Assembly: GCA_022702545.1 (NCBI GenBank)
Contig: JAHRBC010000003.1
Location: 2,046,001-2,110,000 of the forward strand
Direction of reading: 5' to 3'
DNA length: 64,000 nt
Origin: Phycomyces nitens
Lineage: Eukaryota > Mucoromycota > Mucoromycetes > Mucorales > Phycomycetaceae
The notes beneath the pieces were generated by a model. It saw nothing but the letters and a program-made list of their open reading frames with translations. It ran no database searches and was not told the DNA's origin. Positions 11,524-23,140 of this stretch are shown in pieces. The translations under genes and the position numbers were made by a program. The number at the start of each line of letters is the position of its first letter. Within the stretch, counting starts at the first letter, position 1.

Positions 11524-12414
11524 CCCTCAATAAAATCGAATAAAAAACAGAGCAGACATGGAATGCTATTATTGAAGAGAATGTTTTGAAAATATTTGAT
11601 GATATGATTGTTTGTTACAACTTCTTTGTCTTGATACCCAACTATGTAGCTTTCTGATAGCTTAATCTAAGTAATGGAACTATGATATAGCCTTTGAATA
11701 CTATTAACTTTTATAAAATACAATTAATAACAACTCTATTAAATATTATTGCTTAATTATTTAATAGGTAAAAGCTATAATATTATTAAAAAATGTAATA
11801 TCTTATATGGGATATACTCGCACTAAAATGAAGACTATATATTATAGATTAGGTGATCAAGTAGATGCTATGGAAATAAAATAGTATGGGAAAGCAGTTG
11901 TTGATTTTGCTGTCACGTGCATATATTGACTTGGCTATTTAATAGGTATCTAGTTGATTATTTAATAGTTTCTCTCTTTCCCACAACCCAACGGCTGCAT
12001 ATAAGCATGAGAAGTAAGTAATATTCATACTGCAAACCAAGTCTTTCAAAGCATTCAGATTGGCTAATGCTTATATATCATAGCCATGCGTAATGCAATT
12101 ACCGTCATTAGGAAGCATTGCGGTGTCAAACATCTTTGTAAATGGCATTAGCACAGCAGGTCATTCAAACAAAGTAAGACACACAATGCCAACAACATAA
12201 CTTGCAAACCATTCAAAATGACTAATGTCTACATGTCATTGTCATTTGTATTGCCATCTTTGCAATTAGAACAGTTTGAACATCGTTCTCAACCATCGTG
12301 TCAAACTACATGAGGTCATCTCATTCAAGTAAGCAGTACATAATACTTCCAAATCAGCTTATAAACTATAAGCGCTTACCAACATACACATGTACTTACC
12401 GTCTGTATCGTACC

Positions 12415-13600
12415 ATTTAGATAAATATCAAACTGAGAGGAAGAAAGCAGCATGAACGCAGCTTTTCAATACACTCACTGTGGACCTATTATTGTACCCG
12501 TATTCTATCTGACTGGCGAATATACTACATACTTTCTGCAAACTGAGGCGAAAGTTCTTCTATTTTACTTGTAAGTTGACAAACAGTATTTCTTCTTCTA
12601 GCCCATCAGGTATTCCAAGTAAGTGAACTAACCATTCTTCGTGTTTTTTTCTGCTCAAGTCGGTCGGCGATCTTCCTTGGTACGGCGGCCATTCCTTTGG
12701 CGGCGTGGTTCTTCCTATGGACTGGCTTCGTGAGCCTGGTCTGCCGGCCTAAACCACGGGGTTTGCGTCCCAGCTAGCAGGAGTCGCTTCTTTCTGAACG
12801 GGCGGGTGACACTTCTCCTGAATAGTGCGGTTTGTCCACCGTTGAAGGCACGAGTGTTGGTCACTTCAAAAAACATGCGTTGCTCGCTACACCAGCAGGT
12901 TAGCCTATCTTAATGGCGGTGCGGCCTCCAAAGCCGTCGGCGTGGTTCCCCTTTGAACTGGCTTCGTGAGTCTGATCCAACGATCTAAACACGGGTTGGC
13001 CTACCTTCAGGGTCACATCTCTGGTGCCGAAGCAGGCTATTCCATTGGGGTAGTCCTGATCCACCAGAACCGAAATGACAGAAAAGTTGTCAGTAAGGTA
13101 AGTGACATCAAACAAATACACAAGCTTGCAAGTTATTCAAGTTTACTAATATATGTATCTATTAGATAAATTCAAACCTATCCAGAAAATGGTAAAAGAA
13201 AGCATCATGTATACAGTCTTTTGACATCTTTGCTAATATATATTATTTTTACAGTAGGTCTATTCTACCTAATCGGTGGATGTTATACATACTTTCTGGA
13301 AACTCAAGCAAAAGTTTTTTTATGTATTATAAAAGTAAGTTTACAGACGACCATTCTTCTTCGAGCATATCTAGTATTCCAAACAATTGATCCAAGGTTG
13401 TTCTCTATTTTGTTTATACTTTACTAGATTGGAGATTTACTCGGCAGTGTGGTACACTCTATTGGCTAGCATGGTTCTTCCTAGAGATTTGGGCTTTGAA
13501 ACAAGGTCTTTGCCATTGAATGTGGTCCTTGGTCCTTGGATAGAAAGATTCGCTTCTTCTTCTTTTTTTTCCACGATTGGTTACTCTTTTTCTTATCAGT
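12415..13600. repeat. Degenerate direct repeats at the palindrome end
   Basis: The stretch 12415-12640 (TAGATAAAT.TCAAAC, GAAAGCA.CATG, CATACTTTCTG, TATTTCTTCTTCTAG) is matched in order by 13160-13390, about 745 bp downstream. Three related blocks follow within it, near 12670-12790, 12915-13010 and 13440-13560, sharing GGCGTGGTTC and ACTGGCTTCGTGAG. The first two blocks are clearly GC-richer than the surroundings. No intact ORF or recognised domain remains. I read it as relics of an old tandem or nested repeat, one copy of which contains the right end of the palindrome. Confidence 0.6.
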
Positions 13601-13925
13601 AGAATTTGCACACTTTTGGTACAGTTTCATAAAGGTTATGGATCGGATTTTTGGGTACAGACGTATCGAGTCTTACAATTGTCTTTACTTGTTTTGTTCC
13701 CTTTTGTCAAACTTGACATCACTTCATTTCCCATCAATCGATTTGTTTTAATAGTTGCCCATTATCGTTTTACTGAAAGCAGACACAAAAAATATTGGGT
13801 CTCTCACAAAATCATAAAGGTTTTTTTGTTTTTGAAAAATAATAGTATTATCTTCTTCTTACTGATAATCAACATGAAAATATCACTTTGTATCAGAGAA
13901 CATTTGTGACCAATATTATAAGTCT

Positions 13926-14887
13926 AATGAGCTCAAGTGCCGTGGAATTATGTACCTACATTTAGCTGAGATTTGTCCCATAAGGATTTCAGCAGTTGTC
14001 GAAATGAGTTTAACTGTCAAGAAGATCATTAAGAGATTCAAGGAAACTGGATCACCCCTGCCTGGAAAAAGCCCTGGACGACCAAAAATAACTGGCCAAA
14101 AGACCGAGAGGCATCTTGTGCATTGCGCCTGGAAGAATCAATTTGTCAATTACAATCAGCTGAGATTGCTTTCAAGGAAATGGAGATTCTCGTCTACAGA
14201 GCAACAGTAATCATTTTATCAAGAAACCTCGGCTCTGGTTCTTGTATTGCAGCATATAAGCCAGCTTTGATAGAAATATACAAGCAACAACAAAAAACTG
14301 CAATGGGCCAAGGATCATGTCAATTGGACAGATGACCAATGGAGAAGTGTAGCTTGGTCAAACGGGTTGGAGAAATGCATCAAGAAGAACATATTGTACC
14401 TGTAACAAAGTGGGACAAGGATAGTGCCATGATATAGAGCTGTTCATGTGCAGGTGGCTTTGATTCTTTGGTCTCCATTCAAGGGTCTGTAAACCAAGAG
14501 GAGTATGTCAACACTTTGGCTCAGAACTTTTCTCCCCGAGTCAAACATCTGTCAGAGGAACAGGATAGGGAGTCTATACCCCAAGATAAAGTAAGTTCTC
14601 ATACTGGCTCCTGTTCAAAGTAGTGGAAAGTGGGTCATACAATCAAGGGCTTTGAGTACTAGCCTGCTCAAAGCCTTGATTTTAACCCCATTGGGCATGT
14701 CTGGTTGGTGGTCCTCGAGGTAAAGATGAGTGAAACAAGCAGTATCCAAAATATAGCCGATTGGAAGGCTCCAATGCAACGAGAATGGGTGATACTGGGC
14801 ACTGAATTTGCTTCACACTTTGTGGGGAGTATGCAGAGTCGATACCAGGCAGTGATTGACGCAAAAGCCAACCATACCAAATACTAG
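13926..14887 (+). pseudogene. Decayed Tc1/mariner-type transposase
   Basis: Translation in shifting frames recovers the order of a Tc1-family transposase. Near 13950-14160 is the N-terminal helix-turn-helix part (VKKIIKRFKETGSPLP, then GRPKITG). Near 14240-14290 is the KPALIEIYKQQQK segment. Near 14580-14700 is a relic of the block that carries SPDLNPIEH in intact members (here LDFNPIGHVW). At 14705-14887 is the C-terminus ending RYQAVIDAKANHTKY. Several frameshifts and in-frame stops interrupt it, so it is inactive. I could not define terminal inverted repeats. The family catalyses cut-and-paste DNA transposition with a DD(E/D) centre. Confidence 0.88.
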
Positions 14888-15890
14888 TTTCTTATATTGT
14901 TTTTTAATAACTAAACACTTGTCAAGTATATCTTTATGTTTCAAGTTTGAATGCTTTAACTATCATCACTTTTGAAATGTTTTATGTTGAATATGTGTAG
15001 GCCTTTATTTTCTTGTAAAAAAAAATATTCTCAAAGGTCTAATCATTCTTTTTATCCGAATGTATAATCACAAATTATGTCTATACCAATGTTTATAAAT
15101 CTATTCAAAAGATAAAAACTAAATATTAAATGGCTATTTGGCTCGTTTATACTAATAAAAATATTTGCTTTTGGTTGACCATAATATATGGTTTATCGAG
15201 TATCACAAGGCGGTGGTTTCCCATGGCATCATACAAAGTAAGAATCAAATGAGATTTGAAAAAGGAGTACACATCAGAACGCTTGTTGTTGATTATTATT
15301 AATAATATTAATAATATTATTATTTATTTTGGATAAAGTAAAGCTCAATTGAACAATGACAAATAGGTGGTTTTTGAGCTATTTAATTTGTCTTTATTTG
15401 AAATGAAATATAAAAAAAGTTTAAAAAGTCTAGACTGCGCTTGTTAATAGTTCATGTATAAAAATGGTATCTACGCTCATGAATAAATAGTAAATGTAAT
15501 AAACCGAATATTGGTTTAAATATCATATGAAATTACCTGTGGATCTTATAAATCCATAATATATAGCATTGGTACTGAGAAATACACATTCAAACTTGTC
15601 TATAGTTTGGGTTCCTATGAACAGCATTGGATTTGAGGAATATTAGAAACAATCCAGATTGTCAGTAATAAAACCACCCATAGAAATGATAATTCCTGGT
15701 GGTCTTGGACTTTTAGGATATAGTCAAGAGTAATTGACTCAGAGTACACATTTTCTTTTATACTTTAATATACCTGTAATAAAAAGTTAAAATTTTTTAT
15801 ATAATTTTTGGTTGCAAACAATGAATCTAATCTAAACCGTTATGTAAATGATTGGCTAAAATAACAACATTTCCTATATATTTTGTTTAA
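14888..15890. other. AT-rich intergenic region, no gene seen
   Basis: Between the dead transposase and the 3' end of the acyltransferase gene I see only AT-rich sequence, including an ATTATTAATAATATTAATAA-type palindromic run near 15292-15325. No ORF of note, tRNA or repeat unit was identified. Confidence 0.6.
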
Positions 15891-17444
15891 TTAGGCAGTG
15901 CGCTGCTTCTTGCCATGCTGTCTGTAATAATTCATGAAAGCCCGTTTGTCTTCCATGCCCAAGTGTGTCTTTCGAAGTCTAGCCATTGTGCTTATGTTGG
16001 CAATCAACTGGCTGCCAACCCAATCATCTGAAGTGGCAAAGGAAGCAAAGTCGGCAGACTGAGGGATCCCACCAAGAGAACTCTTTGAGGCCGAGCATGG
16101 GGTATCCTCATCAGAAAGCTGCTTGATTGTCATGTAATTATAAAACTATATATATATATATATATATAATCAAGAATGACGGTTAAGTTATTTGAAGAAA
16201 TGGGTTGTGGGTTACACTACCTGCGAGCAAACTGATGCATAATGGAAAAACATATTTCCAACTGTATAAGAAGGAGGAAGGTTGCTGTATTCATACCTTG
16301 TATATTCATAGTAGGTTAGAATATACTCTCTATAGCCACAACTTACTTGAATGCCATTCCATGGAGTGCTATGACACGATCCGTAGATTTAAAGTCCTTG
16401 AAGATGGGACTAAATTGAAGTAGTGCACGTCCATTAGAAGGAGTGCCCTACAAATGGAATAAGTAAATATTGTAGTTTGATTGCCTTTTTATGTGTAAAT
16501 ATACATACTTCGGGGAACACAATTACTGGACCCAAATGTTGTTCTTTGGCCATTTTAGCCAATTCTTTGAGGGTCCAGAGGTCCTTTTTATCGACACCTG
16601 CTTCTGCAGCTGACATGATGGGTGTACTTGAGCACAATCGAATAGCCTGCCACAGACTCACTCGGCGCACTTTATTATCTACAGGAAAGATCTGTGTAAA
16701 TACAGGATCCCATCTTAAAATAAAATAAACAAATGCCAATGATTTACAGTTAGAATTTGGTTGAATGGCTCGGAATTCTATAAATATGTATATTGCTTAC
16801 CTGCAGGCAAGATAGAGAATATCAATGTAGGATGTCCAGTTGGATACGACAATATCTCCCGAGCAAACATTGAATTGAGGTTTTGTAGAATTGGCACCAC
16901 GACTACAACAGGCTGTCAATACCAGGACAATACTACTACCACAAACCATTTACCCTTTTCGTAACGAGACAGTTTCTGTCTTTATGTAAAAGAATCCGCT
17001 GAAAAAGAGAATCAGTCGTAGCCAGAGGGCAGAAAAGAGTCTTGTCCATACTCGACGGACTAGGGGTACTGGGGACTAGAGTAGGATTCAAGATGTCAAA
17101 GTCGATGTCAACCGTAGAATAAATTGCTTACAAAAAGTGTGCCCAAGACTGGTACAAATAATAGATAGGCCAGTGTTAGAATGGCGACCACGAGTAGTTT
17201 GACGATGCCTTGGATGGGGCAGACGATGTAATGCACCACATTAGACATTGTGTGTAAAAGACTTGATTCGGTGCGTGGTGGCTAAATTGGCCGTGAGTTT
17301 GGAAGACTAATGGGTGTTTAAAAGGCTTACCACAGGAGGTAAGAAGGGCTGGATGCCAGTTCCTGCATCCTAATCGTAAAGAGGTCAGATTCCCATGGTC
17401 CAAAGACGCATTTCACATACCCTCCAGCGTGAATACTTTTCCAT
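15891..17444 (-). CDS. Vps66/LOA1-type lysophospholipid acyltransferase
   Basis: Nine exons (17421-17444, 17331-17369, 17132-17281, 16954-17075, 16801-16902, 16509-16713, 16347-16447, 16221-16296, 15891-16145) give 357 residues. The protein starts MEKYSRWRDAGTGIQPFLPP, matching the conserved start of the fungal YPR139C/LOA1 family. A membrane helix follows (KLLVVAILTLAYLLFVPVLG), then a second hydrophobic segment, then the acyltransferase core: GDIVVSNWTSYIDILYLA, where Trp stands in place of the His of the HX4D motif, and VIVFPEGTPSNGRALLQF for the phosphate-binding block. Members transfer acyl chains to lysophosphatidic acid or related lysolipids in ER/lipid-droplet membranes. The gene is divergent from RPN9. 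Exon phases all agree. Substrate is inferred from the family only. Confidence 0.88.
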
Positions 17445-17895
17445 AGTAGAGTGATTAGAAATAGAAAGAAGTATAAAACTTGTCGATTTATCTTGCATGT
17501 TCTCAAAAAAATAAAAAAATAGATTACACAGGAGAAAAAGGAACTTGGATATTTAATCACCGAAGCTACCAATCTAGCCTTCCCGTCGTGATGCCTATCG
17601 TCTTCAAGACCTGTAAGTCTTGGATGAGTGCTTTGAGAGATATTGGCTTGGTTTGCGTTTGGATCCGTTAAGCAGCCAATACATTCGGTCCAAGACCATT
17701 GTTCTCTCTCTTTCTCTCTCTTTAAACATCAACCCAATCGACAAGTTCAACTTCAAGTCCAAGTCCAGCTCACCCCTCTTTTGGGATGACGTATCATTCA
17801 AGCAGACCGGTCGGGACGCGCAAGCTTTCCCTTTTTGCTTGAACTCCACCCCTTATTTTTTATTTTTTTCATCCATCATACATCAACTATACATC
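17445..17895. promoter_or_regulatory. Shared upstream region of acyltransferase and RPN9
   Basis: A 451-bp region between two divergent start codons must contain both promoters. It holds a CT-rich run (TCTCTCTCTTTCTCTCTCTT near 17702) on the RPN9 side and poly-T/CATC pyrimidine sequence just before the RPN9 ATG. No TATA box is convincing. Overlapping small ORFs here are not conserved-looking. Confidence 0.5.
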
Positions 17896-19489
17896 ATGGC
17901 ACAGCTTATGGAAATCGACTTTGACATCCCCAAGTTCCTTTCCCAAGAAAGACACAAGGCTCCTGCTAATATTCAGCATTATTTCTCAACATTTGAAGAT
18001 CTCTATGAGCGCAAGTACGTGTCTCTTTATTAGTTTTAGACAAAAAGAAAAAGAAAAAAAGACCCCCAAGACCACTCGGTATTACCTGTTCCAATCGAGG
18101 AATAAAAAACTTATAAACATCACAATAGGTTGTGGCATCAGTTGACCCTCAAGGTTCTGGAATTCTTCAAAGAACCTGCCTCAGGACCCTTCCAGATTCC
18201 AATCTATCAGCAATTTGTAAGCCAATGGGAGAACCAGATCAACGCACTATCCCTCGTGTCTATTGCCCTCAAGGCCGCCGCACACTTTAAAGGTAATCCT
18301 CGCTTTACCTTGGACTTTCTTTGAAAGAGTTTAAAAGAGACGTGTAAAATTCAAGCAATAAAAAAAAACTCAACCTTTTCTCTTTTTTCTTTTTTTCCTA
18401 GATCCCAATGATGCTGTTGCATTCTTGGAAAACTTGGTCACAAAGGTCGACAAGCCAGACACCAAGGATGTTCACGTCCACGCTGTCATGGAAGCCGCCA
18501 ACTTCAAGCTCAAGCTTAACCAGCTCGACCAGGTCAAAAAGGCCATTGACACTTCCGAAAAGATCCTCGAGAGCCTCGATAGCGTTGACACTGTCATCTA
18601 TGGAAGCTTCTACCGTGTCAGTGCTGCATACTACAAGGCAAAGGCTGAATATGCCGCCTATTACAAGAGTGCCCTGTTGTATCTTGCATGTGTAAATGTC
18701 GATGAGCTTTCAAAGGAAGAAAAGGTCGAGAGAGCCTACGATCTGGCTATTGCTGCTCTCTTGGGTGAGATGATTTACAACTTTGGTGAATTGGTATGTA
18801 TAGGATTTGATCCAAATACTTCAAGTAACCAAAGCGCTCATTGCCCATGTTTTATAAACTTTTGATCTAGTTAATGCATCCTGTTCTTGACGCATTGACC
18901 AACACTCAAAATGACTGGCTTCGTTCTCTTCTTTTTGCTTTCAACAGTGGTGATATTGGAAAGTTTGAGGCACTTGCACCTCATTTTGCTAAATTGGTAG
19001 GCTCAAGGGAAATTCAGGGTGACAAAGAAACAGAATGTCGAGTTAATGTATGGTGGTTGTAGCCTTTATTGCAAGAGAATGCTGGTGCATTAAGCAGAAA
19101 GATCTGTTTGATGTCCTTGATCGAGGCTGTGTTCCGTCGTGCTGGTGATAGTAGAGATATTCCCTTTGCTGACATTGCAGCAGAGACGCGTCTTCCCGTT
19201 GAAGAGGTACAAATATATATATATATATATATGGTGGGCTAAAGTATTAACGCCTGGCTTGATATTGTGCTAGGTCGAGCATTTGGTTATGAAGGCCTTG
19301 TCATTAAACTTGATCCGTGGTTCCATTGACCAAGTCGATCAGATTGTCACAGTTACCTGGGTTCAGCCTCGTGTCTTGGATAAGGACCAGATCGATGGTA
19401 TGAGACGACGATTGGAAGACTGGGATAGCCAAGTCAAGAAGATTAGTGGTTTTTTGAGTGAACAGGGTGGAGAGGTGTTTGCCCAGTAA
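17896..19489 (+). CDS. 26S proteasome regulatory subunit RPN9 (PSMD13)
   Basis: Six exons (17896-18014, 18129-18292, 18402-18793, 18871-18996, 19063-19206, 19274-19489) encode 386 residues, the usual size. The protein begins MAQLMEIDFDIPKFLSQER. It is made of TPR-like helical repeats, then a C-terminal PCI/winged-helix part (EAVFRRAGDSRDIPFADIAA, VEHLVMKALSLNLIRGSIDQ, VTWVQPRVLDKDQIDGM) typical of Rpn9. Rpn9 is a lid subunit that helps hold the proteasome regulatory particle together and recruit Rpn10. A second ATG four codons on (17908) is a possible start; the first is chosen because it follows the pyrimidine leader directly. Intron five contains a TA microsatellite. Confidence 0.95.
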
Positions 19490-20047
19490 AATACAGCCAA
19501 AAGAGAGTGAGAGTGAGAGTAAAAAAAAAGGTCGCTTATGGATAAATAAATATAAAAAAATAAAGAATAGCGGATTGTTGTATAATATCTTGACAATAGA
19601 AATAGTGGATTGTGGACAATATTGGTCTGAATATTATTGTGCGTTTGTTAATGAACATTTAAGCGAAAAATGAGGGTTTGGATGGGATTTTTTTTTTACA
19701 AGATTCTACCTAGGATTCAGTACAATATGAGCCCTTGTGAATGGATAAACTAGTTGGCTTGCGCACTAAAATTTTTGGAATCTTGTTCTAATTGAATCAT
19801 TCCAGGCCTTGAATGCTCTTAATACATCATTGTCTAACAGATTTATGAAGTACCTCTGTCTTGTTCGAATACAGGCCTACCGGTCTCAATTCTAATCCGC
19901 AAACAAATATATGTCTTGTATGTGTCTAAATCGTCTTATTTACAAGATAACTTGCTATCTTAAAGTCCCCGACACATGTAAAGAGATAAATAGTATAAAT
20001 TTACTTTAAAACTTTTTTTTTCAGCTCTTCATACTCTATCAATCTAC
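19490..20047. other. Intergenic: RPN9 3' flank and beta-glucosidase promoter
   Basis: No gene seen. The 3' side of RPN9 has A-rich runs. About 50 bp before the next ATG there is AGTATAAATTTAC (TATAAAT at about 19993-19999), a plausible TATA element, followed by a T-rich leader. Confidence 0.5.
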
Positions 20048-22967
20048 ATGCTCTCCTTGTACACTTCCGCGACTTTTCTTCTAGGCTTTTCATCCATCTA
20101 CCTCGCCAACCATGTCCATGCCTTGTCCAAGCCTATTTCGAGCTGGGACCTTGCTTACGAAAAGGCCGAGGGTCTAATTGGCCAAATGACGCTTGCCCAA
20201 AAGGTCAACATCACTACAGGTGTTGGGTGGATGGGAGGCCCTTGTGTTGGAAATTCTGGAATGACTACAAATCCAGACTTTCCTGGTCTCTGTCTTCAGG
20301 ATTCTCCGCTTGGTGTCCGGTTTTCAGGTCTAGTGAGTTCTGGGGTTGCAGGCATCAACGCAGCCGCATCTTTTGATCGAGAGGCAATTCGCAACAGAGG
20401 CCAATACATGGGGAGGGAGTTTAGGGACAAGGGAGTTAACGTCCAACTCGGTCCGTCAATGAACATGATGCGCACCCCAGAGTCTGGGCGAGCCTGGGAA
20501 GCATTTGGCGAAGATCCATATTTAGCTGGTGTGGCTTCTGCAGAGACAATCATTGGCATACAAAGTCAAGGCGTGGTAAGAAACCAACACAAATTCCACC
20601 TAGCAAAACTACTGTCATTTAATGATTAACAAATGTGAATTACTTTTGGCTGATAGATTGCCACAGCCAAGCATATAATCGGAAACGAACAGGAGCACAA
20701 CCGTGATACGGTAAGAGTCATTCATTCAATAGACCGTTAATTGATTCCCTAACTTTACTATTTCGGATACCAGCAATCATCAGAAATCGATGACAAGACT
20801 CTTCATGAGGTCTATCTGTGGCCATTTGCAAGATCGGTGGAAGCTGGAGTGGCTTCTGTAATGTGTGGCTACAACAAATTCAATGGAACCTGGGCGTGTG
20901 AAAACGACCATGTACTCAATAAGCTATTGAAAGAAGAGCTTGGGTTCAAAGGTTTTGTTCAAAGCGATTGGTCGGCTACCCATTCGACATCTGATAGTGC
21001 CAACAGTGGACTAGACATGACTATGCCAGGTATATCATCGTATTTAACTATAACCAAATAATGTGAAACACTCGTACAAAACCTGCCATTTCTTGGGTAA
21101 ATCTTAGGCGATATTACTTTTCTATCGGGAGATTCTTACTTTGGTGCCAACCTGACCAAAGCTGTCGATAATGGCCAAGTTTCTGAAGAGCGTGTAAGTG
21201 TGTGAAAAGAGGCAATTGAGCTCTCTAGAATTCAACCCGGGTGTGTGTGTGTGTATTGACCTTGTTCTGGTTGCTTTCCTAGGTAAATGACATGGCACTT
21301 CGCATAGTGGCAGCATGGTACAAACTCGGCCAAGATAAAGTAAAGTATTTGTCCAAGAGGTCTACATGTACACTCTAGGCTTTCTTATAATATATATATA
21401 TATATATCTTTTTAGAGATTCCCTCTAGTCAATTTTGATAGCTTTCATCCCGAGCTTGGCAAACATATTAATGTACAGCGAACACACCGAAAGTTGATTC
21501 GGTCAATGGGTGCTGCATCTACAGTATTACTTCGCAATCAAGACAACATCCTGCCTCTTTCTGCAAAACTTGATAAGATTGCCATTATTGGTAGTGATGC
21601 TGGTTCTAGTCTAAAGTAAGGGCGTTTAGTATCTGCTGTTTATGTCTTGTGGATTATTAAACTGACAATTTTAATATTTTATACATGTATGATATACTAC
21701 ATCTAGTGGTCCAAACGAATGTGCGGATCATGGATGTAATACAGGCACTCTTGCACAAGGATGGGGATCTGGTACAGCTGAATTCCCATACCTAGTAACT
21801 GTAAGTTCAATATTGCTGTTGATTTTTGCAAGATATTTGCAAGTCAACAAAGATGCTAATAATTGTAATGTGTATTGTTTGAAATGAACACAAACCTATG
21901 ATAGCCTTTGGAAGGAATTCAAGATCGTGTACCAGACATGGATATTGTTCAAAGTTTTGATGACTGGAATACTACTCTTGCTGCAGAACTGGCATCTGGA
22001 GCCGATGTAGCACTTGTGTTTGTAAACTCTGACTCTGGCGAGGCATATATCACTGTCGAAGGAACATTGGGAGATCGTAATGATACTTCTCTATGGCATA
22101 ATGGAGATGCACTGGCAAGTTATACCGAGTTTTTTTTGTTATTGTTGTTATGGTATTGATGCCAAATATTAATCTATACTAAATATCATTTGGCTTTAGG
22201 TTAACGCTGTTGCAGATGCCAATCCAAATACTATTGTTGTTATCCATGCGGTAGGCGCAGTCGACATGCCTTGGATTAACCATAAAAACATAAAGGCCGT
22301 GCTGTGGGCAGGTCTCCCAGGACAAGAGTCGGGCAATTCAATAGCTGATGTCCTATTTGGAGATGTGAACCCATCAGGTCGTCTTCCGTTTACCATTGCA
22401 AAGACAAGAAGCGATTATGGCCCCGAGATTTCTCTTAATCAAACTGTAAGTCAGTTTAACTCTTGACTTTTATCCTAACAGTACCATCTTTTGTCTGCCT
22501 TTATTTATTTATTGTAGGCTTCTTATGATGAGGGAGTACTGATTGGGCATCGTTGGTTTGATGCACACAATATTGAGCCTCTGTTTGAATTCGGATTCGG
22601 TCTCTCTTACACCCAGTTTTCCTATGACCCACTCAATGTCATGCTCTATCCTGAACAAGAGGATATCAAGGTGTCTTGCTCTGTTACAATCAAGAATGTT
22701 GGAGACTATGAAGGTGCAGAGGTTGTCCAGGCCTATATGAAGTTTCCTGAAATAGCCAACGAGCCTCCAAAACTGCTCCGTGGATTCGAAAAGGTCCAGA
22801 TCAAACCAAATCATCATGAGTTGGTTACCTTTGATTTTGGAAAAACCGAACTTAGCTATTGGGATGTAGATAGTCAGAAATGGCTAATTCCATCAGGCGA
22901 ATATACACTTTATGTTGGCTCCAGCAGTCGAGATATCCGACAGAATTCTACCTTTACTTTGGCCTAG
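20048..22967 (+). CDS. Secreted GH3 beta-glucosidase
   Basis: Ten exons (20048-20575, 20657-20710, 20774-21029, 21108-21193, 21283-21339, 21416-21615, 21707-21800, 21905-22114, 22200-22445, 22518-22967) encode 726 residues, a normal length for fungal GH3. Residues about 1-25 are a signal peptide. The TIM-barrel domain has [36 protein letters not shown] and the nucleophile motif FVQSDW (Asp259). The middle domain has [11 protein letters not shown] and the C-terminal part is a fibronectin-III-like domain ([20 protein letters not shown]). The enzyme hydrolyses terminal beta-glucosyl units, for example from cellobiose. Intron 8 (22115-22199) uses a GC donor (GCAAGT). AATAAA at 23019 is a likely poly(A) signal. 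Confidence 0.95.
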
Positions 22968-23140
22968 ACAGCATTATTAGTTTATAGATACCATATTCTT
23001 CTTCTTCTTTTTTCTTGCAATAAAACACACACACACACACAATTGTCTTTTTATATATACATGCATAGCGCATTTATTATTTTTATTTTTATTTTTATTG
23101 GCATATCCTTATAAGAACCACAGAATGTCTACAGTCTCCT

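Larger units (their letters stand above)
6832..12528. repeat. Right arm of giant inverted repeat
   Basis: This is the inverted copy of 1-5698. It starts at the inner junction (TGATATCTG) and pairs with window base 1 at 12528. Beyond 12528 the sequence continues into a degenerate repeat that is also related to the last few hundred bases of the arm itself, so the right-hand end of the palindrome lies inside an older repeat. All small ORFs of the left arm are present on the opposite strand with identical translations. Confidence 0.97.

Noticed and set aside
1..12528. Palindrome as a missed-adapter or fold-back sequencing chimera
   Set aside because: Such chimeras have essentially no spacer, whereas here 1133 bases of unique sequence separate the arms. 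An assembly duplication cannot be excluded from sequence alone, so it is kept as a check under findings.
1..12528. Palindrome as an integrated virus or linear plasmid
   Set aside because: Large inverted repeats and small TATA-driven ORFs would suit this, but I see no capsid, polymerase, ATPase or terminal-protein gene.
16903..16953. An 18-nt intron in the acyltransferase gene (acceptor GGTAG)
   Set aside because: Far shorter than any other intron here. Using the acceptor TTGTAG gives a 51-nt intron, keeps the frame and joins LRKG to RGANS as the family expects.
20296..20559. Antisense ORF over the beta-glucosidase first exon
   Set aside because: Shadow of a conserved GH3 exon.
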